Assembly (NCBI GenBank): GCA_002507565.1
Contig: MOXJ01000001.1
Coordinates: forward strand, 186,001 to 250,000
From: Candidatus Reconcilbacillus cellulovorans
GTDB lineage: Bacteria; Bacillota; Bacilli; Paenibacillales; Reconciliibacillaceae
Length of the DNA: 64,000 bases
Reading direction: 5' to 3'
The notes under the pieces were generated by a model. That model had not been told where the DNA came from and searched no databases. It saw only the letters and a program-made list of their open reading frames with translations. Position 1 is the first letter of the stretch. Every line of letters begins with the position of its first letter. Positions 9,790-17,566 of this stretch are shown piece after piece. Made by a program: the position numbers and the translations under genes.

Positions 9790-10077
9790 TCACCGAAACA
9801 TGGACCATAACTTCATGAGTTGCCACATGTCGTTCGGATCGATGCGCTGTTCGATGACGAATCGCACGATCCGTTTTTCCGCGCCGGGCGGCACCGGTTC
9901 GTTGAGTTCGCGGGACAGCCGTTTCACCAGCCGGGCGACCTTTTTTTCATCCTGCAGATCGGCCTTGCCGACGCCGCGCAGGACAGTAAGCACCCGTTTC
10001 CGGTAACCGGCGTCCGCCAATTTCCGTTTGATCCGTTCCACCCATACGGCATCGAGACCGTAAGGCCGGTAAGCCAT
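9790..10077 (-). CDS. spoVIF: Stage VI sporulation protein F homologue
   Basis: A 95-residue protein whose centre and C terminus (ADLQDEKKVARLVKRLSRELNEPVPPGAEKRIV... split here) follow the pattern of SpoVIF: a KDE..VR..I..V..LANK.VP.E.E..IV core. In B. subtilis SpoVIF (YjcC) is made late in the mother cell and is needed for proper coat assembly and resistance. The start MAYRPYGLDA is longer and different from the B. subtilis N terminus. ATG 10077 has GGAGGTG 6 nt upstream, and that site overlaps a leader hairpin. Upstream extension of the frame is not needed. Function is by homology recognised by eye. Confidence 0.75.
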   Translation of the reverse strand: MAYRPYGLDAVWVERIKRKLADAGYRKRVLTVLRGVGKADLQDEKKVARLVKRLSRELNEPVPPGAEKRIVRFVIEQRIDPNDMWQLMKLWSMFR

Positions 10078-10088
10078 CGCTTTCACCT

Positions 10089-10121
10089 CCGGCGGTGCGT
10101 TAACGCATCTTATGCCGCCGG
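10089..10121 (-). promoter_or_regulatory. Leader hairpin overlapping the spoVIF ribosome site
   Basis: CCGGCGG (10089-10095) pairs with CCGCCGG (10115-10121); between them is the perfect palindrome TGCGTTAACGCA (10096-10107). In minus-strand RNA the stem shares two bases with the GGAGGTG site of spoVIF. It may limit initiation or simply be a palindromic operator-like site. Confidence 0.45.
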
Positions 10122-10213
10122 AAGGCCGTTCGATCGGGAAACTCGCCGCCATCCGGGCAACCAGCAAACGCAATAACCCGACCGTCGGCGCGAGGACGCC
10201 CGGGACACCGCGC

Positions 10214-12277
10214 TCAATCGACCCGCTCGCCGCTTAAAACGCCCTCGCGGTCGAGCCACTGCCGAAGCGGCACGTATTCGACACCGGTCCAAAACTCATG
10301 CGAGGCGACGAGACGGGCGGCGTCGTCGCGAGCCCGCTCGAGCAGCTCGAGATCGGCAGAAAGATCGGCGACGCGAAATTCGGGCAGCCCGCTCTGCCGC
10401 GTGCCGAAAAATTCGCCTGGCCCGCGCATTTCCAAATCCATTCTGGCGATCTCAAACCCGTCGTCGGTTTGCGTCATGATCCGCATGCGCTCGACGCCGG
10501 CTTCCGTCTTCGGGTCGGCGACCAGCACGCACCACGACGCGTGCTCGCCTCGGCCGACGCGCCCGCGCAGCTGGTGCAGCTGCGACAGGCCGAACCGGTC
10601 GGCGTCGTAGACGACCATGATCGTCGCGTTGGGCACGTCGACGCCGACTTCGACGACCGTCGTCGACACGAGCACTTGCACTTCGCCGGCGACGAACCGG
10701 CGCATGACGCTTTCTTTTTCCTCAGGCGACAGGCGGCCGTGCAGCAGACCGACGTTCGCCTCCGGCATCTGAAACCGGAGCCGATCGTACATGTCGACCG
10801 CGTTTTGGACGTCGAGCTTGTCGGACTCCTCGATCAGCGGGCAGACGACGTACGCCTGCCTTCCCGAGGCGATTTCCCGGCGAATCCATGCGACGACGCG
10901 GTCCATCCGGTCGGGCTTGACCCAATACGTTCGCACCGGCTTGCGTCCCGCCGGCCGTTCGCGCAGCGTCGAAACGTCGAGATCGCCGAACAGCGAAATC
11001 GCCAGCGTGCGCGGAATCGGCGTCGCGGTCATCATGAGAATGTCGGGAGCATGCCCTTTTTTCCGCAACAGGCTGCGCTGCTGGACGCCGAACCGGTGCT
11101 GTTCGTCGGTAACGACAAGGCCGAGATTGCGGAAATGCACGTCTTCTTGAATCAAGGCGTGCGTACCGACGACGACGTCCGTTAACCCGATCGCGATCGA
11201 TGCCTTGACGTCGCGCCGATGCCGCTCAGACATGCTGCCGGTCAACAGATCGACCTGCACGCCGTGGGGAGCAAGCAACCGCTCGAGCACGCGTTTGTGC
11301 TGCTCGGCCAAAATTTCGGTTGGCGCCATCACCGCCCCTTGCGCGCCGGCCGTCGCGACGGCGTACAGCGCTGCGGCGGCCACGACCGTTTTCCCGCTGC
11401 CGACGTCGCCCTGCAACAGCCGGTTCATCGCGTAAGGTTGCTTGAGATCATGCAGAATTTCCGCCAGCGCCTGCTTTTGCGATTCGGTCAGCCGAAATGG
11501 CAAACCGCGGACGAACGCGCGGACCTTCTCCATGTCCACCCGATGGGCGACGCCGTCGGCGCGGCTGCGCGACACGGCGCGGTACGCCTGGAGCTTCAGC
11601 TGAAACAAAAACAGTTCCTCATACGCCATCCGTTCTCTTGCGCGGCGGTACAGCTCTTCGTCGACGCCGGGGCGATGCAGACGTTCAACCGCCTCCGAAC
11701 GCTTCATCAGTCCGTATCGGGCGACCAACGACTCCGGCAAAAGCTCCGGCAAGGCGGAAGCGTAACGCTGCAGCGCAAAATCGACCAGCTTGCGCATCGC
11801 GCTTTGCGTGAGCGACCCGGAAAGTCGGTAGACGGGCGCGAGATTACCCGCGCGCCGCGTCTTTTGGTCCGGAAATTCGGTCGTCATGACGGTCAGCTGC
11901 CTGCGCCGGGCGTCCCATTTGCCGTTGAGTACCACTTCTTTTCCCGGCTCGAGCCGATCGCGCAAATAGGGCTGGTTGAACCAAACCGCCGTCAGCGGAA
12001 ACCCCGACTCCTCGACGAGACAAGCCATGCGCGACCGATTGCGCCCGAAAAACGACAAGCGAGGAAAACCGGCGACGCGGACGCGGATCGTCGCCCGGTC
12101 GCCGTCAGAGAGCTCGCGCACCGACCGAAACCGGTAGTCGTCGTACCGGAACGGAAAATAAAAGAGCAGATCGGCCGCCGTCCGGATGCCGAGCGAAGCA
12201 AGCTCGGCCGCCCGCTGCGGCCCGACGCCCGGCAGCCGTTCGACGGGAACGTCGGAGGGATCCGTTCCGTGAATCAT
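10214..12277 (-). CDS. recG: ATP-dependent DNA helicase RecG
   Basis: A 687-residue branch-migration helicase acting on stalled forks and Holliday junctions. Order of domains: N-terminal wedge/OB domain (about 1-230, starting with PVERLPGVGPQRAAEL), then helicase domain 1 with Walker A GDVGSGKTVVA and Walker B VTDEQHRFG, TATPIPRTL, and helicase domain 2 with QLRGRVGRGEHASWC and the TRQSGLPEF motif of RecG. ATG 12277 sits 1 nt after the degV stop; upstream in-frame starts run into degV. In Bacillus recG follows yloV-sdaAB-sdaAA; here degV replaces the serine dehydratase genes, and fapR-plsX do not follow. Confidence 0.97.
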   Translation of the reverse strand: MIHGTDPSDVPVERLPGVGPQRAAELASLGIRTAADLLFYFPFRYDDYRFRSVRELSDGDRATIRVRVAGFPRLSFFGRNRSRMACLVEESGFPLTAVWFNQPYLRDRLEPGKEVVLNGKWDARRRQLTVMTTEFPDQKTRRAGNLAPVYRLSGSLTQSAMRKLVDFALQRYASALPELLPESLVARYGLMKRSEAVERLHRPGVDEELYRRARERMAYEELFLFQLKLQAYRAVSRSRADGVAHRVDMEKVRAFVRGLPFRLTESQKQALAEILHDLKQPYAMNRLLQGDVGSGKTVVAAAALYAVATAGAQGAVMAPTEILAEQHKRVLERLLAPHGVQVDLLTGSMSERHRRDVKASIAIGLTDVVVGTHALIQEDVHFRNLGLVVTDEQHRFGVQQRSLLRKKGHAPDILMMTATPIPRTLAISLFGDLDVSTLRERPAGRKPVRTYWVKPDRMDRVVAWIRREIASGRQAYVVCPLIEESDKLDVQNAVDMYDRLRFQMPEANVGLLHGRLSPEEKESVMRRFVAGEVQVLVSTTVVEVGVDVPNATIMVVYDADRFGLSQLHQLRGRVGRGEHASWCVLVADPKTEAGVERMRIMTQTDDGFEIARMDLEMRGPGEFFGTRQSGLPEFRVADLSADLELLERARDDAARLVASHEFWTGVEYVPLRQWLDREGVLSGERVD

Positions 12278-12278
12278 T

Positions 12279-13133
12279 TCAAACCGGCTCCACAATGGCG
12301 CCGATCGTTCCGGGTCCGACATGCGCCCCGATGACCGGGCCGATCGACGCGAACCGAAGTTCGACCGCGCGCAGGCGGGTTTTGAACCACTCCGCCCATT
12401 CTTCCGCGCGTTCCCGCGCCGCGGCATCCACCAGCGTCACGCGGACGCGACGGATACCGAAATCCTGCTCAAGCCGTTCGATGACCCGTTCCGTCGCCTT
12501 CCGGAAACCGCGCACCCGATCGACCGGCGCGACGACGCCCTCGTCGTCAATCGTCAGAATCGGCTTTACGTTGAGCAACGTGCCGAACAGCGCGGCCGCT
12601 TTGCCGATCCTTCCGCCGCGGTGGAGAAATTCCAGCGTATCGACTGTAAAATAGATGCGGACTTCCCGACGCTTCCGGTCGATCAGCTCCAAAATGTCTT
12701 CTTTCGACTTGCCGGCGAGAGCCGCCTCCGCCGCCGCTTCCGCAAGCACGCCTACGCCGAGCGACGCCGAACGCGAGTCGACGACGGAGAGGTCGATCGG
12801 GCGGTCGACCAGCTCGACGGCCGCTTGGGCGGACTGGATCGTTCCGCTCAACCGAGAAGAAAGATGAATGGAAACGACGGAAGCGTCGGGCGTCTCGTCG
12901 AGAATGTTCGCGTACGCCTTTGCGAAATCGGCGGGAGAAGGCTGGGACGTCGTCGGAAACGACCCGTCTTTCACCATTCGGGCGTAAAACGTTTGCGGAT
13001 CGATCGTCTCTCCGTCGAGATATGTCTCCCCGCCGAAATGAACCTTGAGCGGAACGACGGCGATGTTAAGCCTGTCCCGAACTTCGCGCGGCAGATCGGC
13101 GGCGCTGTCCGTCACGATGCGGACGCATCCCAT
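12279..13133 (-). CDS. DegV family fatty-acid-binding protein (FakB type)
   Basis: A 284-residue two-domain DegV protein. Signatures are VRIVTDSAADLP at the start, the SQPSPADFAKAY block, the fatty-acid-head-group motif around SSRLSGT (about residues 92-98), VDSRSASLG, and the C-terminal ASIGPVIGAHVGPGTIG. FakB proteins carry a fatty acid that the kinase FakA phosphorylates to acyl-phosphate for phospholipid synthesis. The gene lies 12 bp after fakA, which strongly supports a FakA-FakB pair. Acyl-chain preference cannot be read from sequence. Confidence 0.93.
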   Translation of the reverse strand: MGCVRIVTDSAADLPREVRDRLNIAVVPLKVHFGGETYLDGETIDPQTFYARMVKDGSFPTTSQPSPADFAKAYANILDETPDASVVSIHLSSRLSGTIQSAQAAVELVDRPIDLSVVDSRSASLGVGVLAEAAAEAALAGKSKEDILELIDRKRREVRIYFTVDTLEFLHRGGRIGKAAALFGTLLNVKPILTIDDEGVVAPVDRVRGFRKATERVIERLEQDFGIRRVRVTLVDAAARERAEEWAEWFKTRLRAVELRFASIGPVIGAHVGPGTIGAIVEPV

Positions 13134-13145
13134 CCCGGCTCCCTC

Positions 13146-14999
13146 CTATTCCGCCGCGAAGACGTAAGGATAAAACGGCTGCCCGCCGTAACGCACTTCG
13201 GTCTCGATCCGAGGATGGCTCGCCTTCAGCCGTTCGAGCAGACGTCCGGTTTCTTCTTCCGCAGCATCCGCGCCGACGAGCACCGTCAGCAATTCGCATC
13301 CGTCGCCGACAAGCCAGCCGACCAGTTCAAGGCAGCACGATTCCAGCCGGTCCGAAACCGCCACGAGCTTGCCGTCCGCGAAACCAAGATACTGATCCTT
13401 GCGGACGGCACGGCCGTCGAGGGTCGAATCGCGCACGGCGATCGCCACGTGGCCGGAACGCACCCCGCCGGCCGCACGCTCCATCGCGTTCCGGTTTTCG
13501 TCGGCCGACCGCTCCCGGGCAAAAGCGACGGCGGCCGCCAGCCCTTGGGGGATCGTCCGAGCGGGCATGATTTCCACTTTTCGATCGACAATCCATTCGA
13601 CGGCCTGACGGACGACCGGCTCGACGTTCGGATGGTTGGGCAAAACGAACACTGTCTCCGCGCGCACCCCGGATACGGCGCGCACGATCTGCTCCGTGCT
13701 CGGATTCATCGTCGGACCGCCATCGACGACGGCATCGACGCCGAGACTGCGGAACATATCTGCCAGCGCGCTAGCGGGTACGACGGCCACCAGGCCGCAC
13801 GGAGCCGGCGGCTTGTCCGAGTCGGCCCCGGCATCCGGCACCGCCATCAAAACGGACGGCGCCGTACTCGCCGCGGTAGAACCGGCTGCACGAACCGCCT
13901 GTTCCGGTTCAGCCCGCGCCGCCATCGATCCTTCGGTATTTCGCGCGCGGCTTCCGGCAGACGCCGACCCGCGTGCGTCTTGTTCCGCCTTCGGCTTCGC
14001 AAGGCGCTCATGCTGCAGACGCATATTTTCGATCTTGACGCGATCGAGCTCCCCGAATCCCGATGCCCAGGCCAACACCTCAAGCGGAGTTTCCGTGTGC
14101 AGATGAGCCTTGACCCATCCGTCGTCCGCAACCACAACGACCGAATCCCCGTATTGTTCGAGCCGTACCCGAAATTCATCTTCATGGAAGATAAGACTTT
14201 TTCTTCCTTTATCAGCAGAATCAAGCCGAAGCAGAAACTCGGTGCAATAGCCGAATGCGATGGATGAGCCGTCCACACGGGCCGGCGCGGGAAGATCACC
14301 GTGCGCTTGGGCGGCCCCGACATCGCGGTCCAGCGCCGGACGACCGAATGATCGGGCGGCAACCGATTCTTCCGGCGTTTCGACATTTTCAAGCGCCTCG
14401 CAAAACGCCTGGCAAAGCTCGACGAAACCGCGGCCGCCGGCATCGACGACACCGGCCTGCTTGAGCAGTGGCAACTGTTCCGGAGTGGCGGCCAAAGCTT
14501 CCTGCGCCTTTTTTCGCCATTGCGTCAACACTTCGGCCAGGTCGTCGGTCCGCCGCGCCGCCGCCGTCGCCGCCGCGGCCGCCTCCCGCGCCACCGTCAA
14601 CATCGTTCCCTCTACCGGTCGAAGGACCGACCGACATGCGGTTTCGACGCCCTGCTGCAAAGCGAATGCGAATTGCCGCGCGGTGAGCGTCGCGCGCGTA
14701 GCAACCGCTTTCGAGAAACCACGAAACAATTGCGATAAAATAACGCCTGAATTTCCACGCGCCCCCATCAACAACCCTTTTGCAAGCGCTTCCGCCGCCT
14801 TCCCGGTATGGGCCGTCGGGTTTCGGAGCATCTCTTCGACGCCGGATTTCCACGTCAGCGACATATTGGTGCCCGTATCGCCGTCGGGCACCGGAAAAAC
14901 GTTCAGCGCGTCGATTTCGCCCGCGTGCGCCTCGAGGCGCTTTTGAGCGAACACCGCCATCCGCGCGAGTTGTTCACCGGACAACGTCCTGACGCCCAA
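13146..14999 (-). CDS. fakA: Fatty acid kinase catalytic subunit FakA (YloV)
   Basis: 617 residues. The N-terminal DAK2/DhaL kinase domain (about 1-215) has the Mg-ATP motif NVFPVPDGDTGTNM (33-46) and GARGNSGVILSQ (79-90). A middle domain follows (245-330; GYCTEFLLRLD, DGWVKAHLHTETP), then an Ala/Gly/Arg-rich, probably disordered linker (about 335-400), and the C-terminal domain (401-617; GGPTMNPSTEQIV, PNHPNV, GGQPFYPY). It phosphorylates FakB-bound fatty acids. The start is TTG at 14999, 8 nt after GGAAGGAG, inside the yloU reading frame by 26 bp. The long linker is unusual for the family. Confidence 0.95.
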   Translation of the reverse strand: MGVRTLSGEQLARMAVFAQKRLEAHAGEIDALNVFPVPDGDTGTNMSLTWKSGVEEMLRNPTAHTGKAAEALAKGLLMGARGNSGVILSQLFRGFSKAVATRATLTARQFAFALQQGVETACRSVLRPVEGTMLTVAREAAAAATAAARRTDDLAEVLTQWRKKAQEALAATPEQLPLLKQAGVVDAGGRGFVELCQAFCEALENVETPEESVAARSFGRPALDRDVGAAQAHGDLPAPARVDGSSIAFGYCTEFLLRLDSADKGRKSLIFHEDEFRVRLEQYGDSVVVVADDGWVKAHLHTETPLEVLAWASGFGELDRVKIENMRLQHERLAKPKAEQDARGSASAGSRARNTEGSMAARAEPEQAVRAAGSTAASTAPSVLMAVPDAGADSDKPPAPCGLVAVVPASALADMFRSLGVDAVVDGGPTMNPSTEQIVRAVSGVRAETVFVLPNHPNVEPVVRQAVEWIVDRKVEIMPARTIPQGLAAAVAFARERSADENRNAMERAAGGVRSGHVAIAVRDSTLDGRAVRKDQYLGFADGKLVAVSDRLESCCLELVGWLVGDGCELLTVLVGADAAEEETGRLLERLKASHPRIETEVRYGGQPFYPYVFAAE

Positions 15000-15375
15000 T
15001 GTTTGAATCTCCTTCCCCTTCGGCTATGCGCACGTCGTCGACATACACGTTGACGCGGTCGACGTCCAGGCCGAGCCGTTCTTGTAGCGTATAGCGGACA
15101 TGTTGCTGGACGTTGTGGGCGACTTCCGAAATTTTCGTCCCGTAACCGACGACCACGTGCAAGTCGACGACAAGCTCGCCGTCTTCCGTCCGGACTTCAA
15201 CGCCGCGCTCCGGATGATCTCTCGAAAACAAGCCCGCGATGCCGTCTTTCAGCGGACTGCGGGCCGCCATACCGACCAGTCCGTAACAGGACGCGGCGGC
15301 GCGACCGGCGACGACCGCGACGACGCGGTCGAACACACGGACGGTTCCCCATTCGTTCGTCCACTGTACGGCCAT
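14974..15375 (-). CDS. yloU: Asp23/Gls24 family envelope stress protein YloU
   Basis: A 133-residue Asp23/Gls24 protein. It has the conserved core: VRVFDRVVAVVAGRAAASC, then GLVGMA, and LHVVVGYGTKISEVAHNVQQHVRYTLQ with the closing NVYVDDV. These proteins are membrane-associated and linked to cell-envelope stress, and YloU regularly precedes the fatty acid kinase gene. The start ATG 15375 is preceded by GGGGGGATGCCGCG; the longer upstream frame runs through the promoter. The C terminus overlaps the fakA start, indicating coupling. A TTGGCG/TACAAT promoter lies just upstream. Confidence 0.92.
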   Translation of the reverse strand: MAVQWTNEWGTVRVFDRVVAVVAGRAAASCYGLVGMAARSPLKDGIAGLFSRDHPERGVEVRTEDGELVVDLHVVVGYGTKISEVAHNVQQHVRYTLQERLGLDVDRVNVYVDDVRIAEGEGDSNIGRQDVVR

Positions 15376-15395
15376 CGCGGCATCCCCCCGGATCC

Positions 15396-15425
15396 ATTGT
15401 ACTATATCCGCAACGGGTTCGCCAA
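15396..15425 (-). promoter_or_regulatory. Promoter of yloU-fakA-degV-recG
   Basis: Minus strand TTGGCG (15425-15420), 18-nt spacer, TACAAT (15401-15396), about 20 bp before the yloU start codon region. Vegetative (SigA) type with a moderate -35. Confidence 0.6.
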
Positions 15426-15441
15426 AAAGAATTTCGACCAT

Positions 15442-15471
15442 TTGACGGACCGAGGCCGCATATGATACGAT
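15442..15471 (+). promoter_or_regulatory. Promoter of rpmB
   Basis: TTGACG (15442-15447), 18-nt spacer, TACAAT-like TACGAT (15466-15471) with an upstream TG (extended -10). It is divergent from the yloU promoter, with the two -35 elements 16 bp apart. Confidence 0.65.
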
Positions 15472-15514
15472 GAAGGAGTGTGTGCGTCAAGGAAGGGTCA
15501 GGAGGTGGCGGCGA

Positions 15515-15703
15515 ATGTCCCGCAAATGTTTTATCACCGGCAAAAAACCGGGCACGGGCCATAACGTTTCCCACGCTAACAACCGAACGAAGCGCAGATG
15601 GGGCGTCAACGTGCAGAAAGTCCGGATTCTCGTCGACGGCAAGCCGAAACGCGTCTGGGTGAGCGCCAAGGCGCTGAAATCCGGGTTGGTCAAACGCGTT
15701 TGA
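15515..15703 (+). CDS. rpmB: 50S ribosomal protein L28
   Basis: 62-residue basic protein with the L28 pattern: [28 protein letters not shown] at the N terminus (shown by its ends SRKCFITG and NNRTKRRW) and a C-terminal [14 protein letters not shown]. Only two cysteines-poor residues remain, so it is the zinc-free form. ATG 15515 follows GGAGGTG with a 7-nt gap; an in-frame upstream start has no support. The gene is transcribed away from yloU and converges with spoVM, as in B. subtilis, with a shared terminator between. Confidence 0.96.
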   Translation: MSRKCFITGKKPGTGHNVSHANNRTKRRWGVNVQKVRILVDGKPKRVWVSAKALKSGLVKRV

Positions 15704-15728
15704 AATCGCGCCCGCGAGCGCAAGAAGC

Positions 15729-15758
15729 CAAAAGCACCTTGCGGACAGGTGCTTTTTT
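15729..15758. terminator. Terminator between rpmB and spoVM (probably bidirectional)
   Basis: AAAGCACCT (15731-15739) pairs with AGGTGCTTT (15747-15755) around a 7-nt loop, followed by a T-run (15753-15758) for rpmB. A shorter A-run on the other side gives TTTT for the minus strand, so it may also end spoVM transcription. Confidence 0.9.
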
Positions 15759-15785
15759 CATGGCTTTTTTCGTCGACGGCCGCGG

Positions 15786-15866
15786 TCAGTTTTTGCTGAA
15801 GGAATTCAGAATCGCCCGAATCACGCCGCCTAAAAATTTCGGCAGCTTGATCGTGTAAAATCTCAT
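15786..15866 (-). CDS. spoVM: Spore morphogenesis peptide SpoVM
   Basis: A 26-codon gene, too short for most gene finders. The peptide starts MRFYTIKLPKFLGG and continues VIRAILNSF, closely matching B. subtilis SpoVM, including Pro9, which is needed for its tilted amphipathic helix. SpoVM recognises the convex outer forespore membrane and recruits SpoIVA to start coat assembly; it also inhibits the protease FtsH. ATG 15866 has GGAGGG 8 nt upstream. It sits between rpe and convergent rpmB, its usual place, but thiN, which normally separates rpe and spoVM, is missing. Confidence 0.96.
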   Translation of the reverse strand: MRFYTIKLPKFLGGVIRAILNSFSKN

Positions 15867-15958
15867 CTTCGTTTCCCTCCTTAAGCGGTACGGGAAGCCC
15901 GCCGGCCGGCCCTGCTGTCATGATATGCCGTTTTGCCGGAAACGTTCCGTAACACATT

Positions 15959-16651
15959 CTATGATTCAGCCGGCCGCATTATGTTTCCGCTACCCGCCCC
16001 AGCGCCCTCGCGAATCGCGCGGACGGCGGCCGCGCGATCGGGTTGGCCGAAAATCGCCTGTCCCGCCACCAGTACGTTCGCGCCCGCTTCCGCAACCAGC
16101 CGCGCCGTATCTGCGTAAATCCCCCCGTCGACTTCGATGTGGACGCCGCGCTTACCCGCTCGGTCGAGCATGTCGCGAAGCGCCCGTATTTTCGGCAGAA
16201 CGGCGGGGATGAATGCCTGGCCGCCGAAGCCGGGATTGACCGTCATCAACAGGACGAGATCGATCTCGTCCAGGACATATTCAACAGCCGCAAGCGGCGT
16301 CGCCGGATTGAGCGCGACGCCCGGCTTGGCGCCGAGCTCCCGAATGCGCGTCAGCGTGCGGTGCAGATGCGGACAAACCTCGGCGTGGACGCTGATGCGG
16401 TCGGCGCCGGCGCGCACGAACGGCTCCAGCCAATCGTCCGGCCGCGACACCATCAAATGAACGTCGAGCGGCAGCCGTGTATAGCGTCGCACCGCGGCGA
16501 CGACGGCCGGACCGAACGTCAGGTTGGGTACGAAATGGCCGTCCATCACGTCGACATGAATCCAGTCGGCGCCGGCGCGCTCCGCATCGCGAACTTCTTC
16601 GCCCAATCTGGCAAAATCCGCCGACAAGATCGACGGGGCGACGATCGTCAT
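15959..16651 (-). CDS. rpe: Ribulose-phosphate 3-epimerase
   Basis: Converts ribulose-5-phosphate to xylulose-5-phosphate in the pentose phosphate pathway. The 230-residue TIM barrel has APSILSADF, the metal-binding [29 protein letters not shown] and the phosphate-binding EVDGGI / [13 protein letters not shown]. Metal ligands (two Asp, two His) are present. It starts 7 bp after rsgA. The C terminus carries a short extra tail after the barrel. Confidence 0.97.
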   Translation of the reverse strand: MTIVAPSILSADFARLGEEVRDAERAGADWIHVDVMDGHFVPNLTFGPAVVAAVRRYTRLPLDVHLMVSRPDDWLEPFVRAGADRISVHAEVCPHLHRTLTRIRELGAKPGVALNPATPLAAVEYVLDEIDLVLLMTVNPGFGGQAFIPAVLPKIRALRDMLDRAGKRGVHIEVDGGIYADTARLVAEAGANVLVAGQAIFGQPDRAAAVRAIREGAGAGSGNIMRPAES

Positions 16652-16657
16652 GCGTGA

Positions 16658-17566
16658 TCAGTACCTCCGTCCCGAAATGCGAATTTCTTCGACAAGAGCT
16701 TCATAGTGCCGGTAACGGACCGGCTCGATTTCGCCGCGCTCGACCGCCGCCCTGACGGCGCATCCCGGCTCCCGTACGTGAAGACACCCGCGAAACCGGC
16801 AATCCGACCGATAGCGCCGAAACTCGCGGAAGGAGCCGGCAAGGCGCTCGGGTTCGACATGAGACAAATCCAGCTGGCTGAACCCCGGAGCGTCGGCGGC
16901 CCATCCGCCCCCGGGCAAAGCGATGAGCTCCACGCGTCGCGTCGTATGCCGACCGCGCCCGAGCTTGCGGCTTATCTCTCCGATTTCGAGCGAAAGCCCG
17001 GGACAAAGCGCGTTCAGAAGCGACGATTTGCCGACGCCGGACGGCCCGGCCAAAACCGCCAGTCGGCCGGCCAACCGGGCCGCGATCGCGTCGAGTCCCG
17101 AACGCGTCACGACACTGGCAAGCAAAACCTCGTAACCGGCCTTTTCATAAATCCGGCGTAGCCGTTCAATCGTTTCCGGTTCATGCTCCGCCAAGTCGAC
17201 CTTCGTCAGCACGACAAACGCATCGGTACCGATCAACTCCGCTTCCGCCAGCAGCCGGTCCGTCAGCGTCAGGTTCGGTTCCGGTTCAGCCACCGACGCC
17301 ACCACTGCGATCGTGTCTACGTTGGCGACGGGCGGGCGCGTCAGCTCGGTCGTCCGCGGCATCAACTCCTCGATGAAACCTTCTTCCGGCCCGATCTGCG
17401 CATAACGCACCTTGTCGCCGACGAGCGGCACGCGGCCGTCTTTGCGGAATACGCCGCGAGCCCGACAGCGAATGGTTCCTCGCGCCGTCGCCGAAACGCC
17501 GTCCGCGCCGTCCGGCAATACGTCGTAATATCCGCTTAAGGCCCGCACGATCCGGCCTTCCGGCAT
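16658..17566 (-). CDS. rsgA: Small ribosomal subunit biogenesis GTPase RsgA
   Basis: A circularly permuted GTPase that checks late 30S assembly. The 302 residues have an N-terminal OB fold (about 1-70), the GTPase motifs in permuted order (G4 TKVDL, then G1 GPSGVGKSSLLNAL, G3 DAPGF), the switch ...GRGRHTTRR, and the C-terminal zinc site C..GC.H..E.GC (CRFRGCLHVREPGCAV). It shares one base with the prkC stop, consistent with the prpC-prkC-rsgA operon seen in Bacillus. In B. subtilis this GTPase is phosphorylated by PrkC. Confidence 0.97.
   Translation of the reverse strand: MPEGRIVRALSGYYDVLPDGADGVSATARGTIRCRARGVFRKDGRVPLVGDKVRYAQIGPEEGFIEELMPRTTELTRPPVANVDTIAVVASVAEPEPNLTLTDRLLAEAELIGTDAFVVLTKVDLAEHEPETIERLRRIYEKAGYEVLLASVVTRSGLDAIAARLAGRLAVLAGPSGVGKSSLLNALCPGLSLEIGEISRKLGRGRHTTRRVELIALPGGGWAADAPGFSQLDLSHVEPERLAGSFREFRRYRSDCRFRGCLHVREPGCAVRAAVERGEIEPVRYRHYEALVEEIRISGRRY

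Noticed and set aside
12321-14267. 648-residue plus-strand open frame
   Set aside because: Runs antisense through both degV and fakA, ignoring their boundaries; no domain visible.
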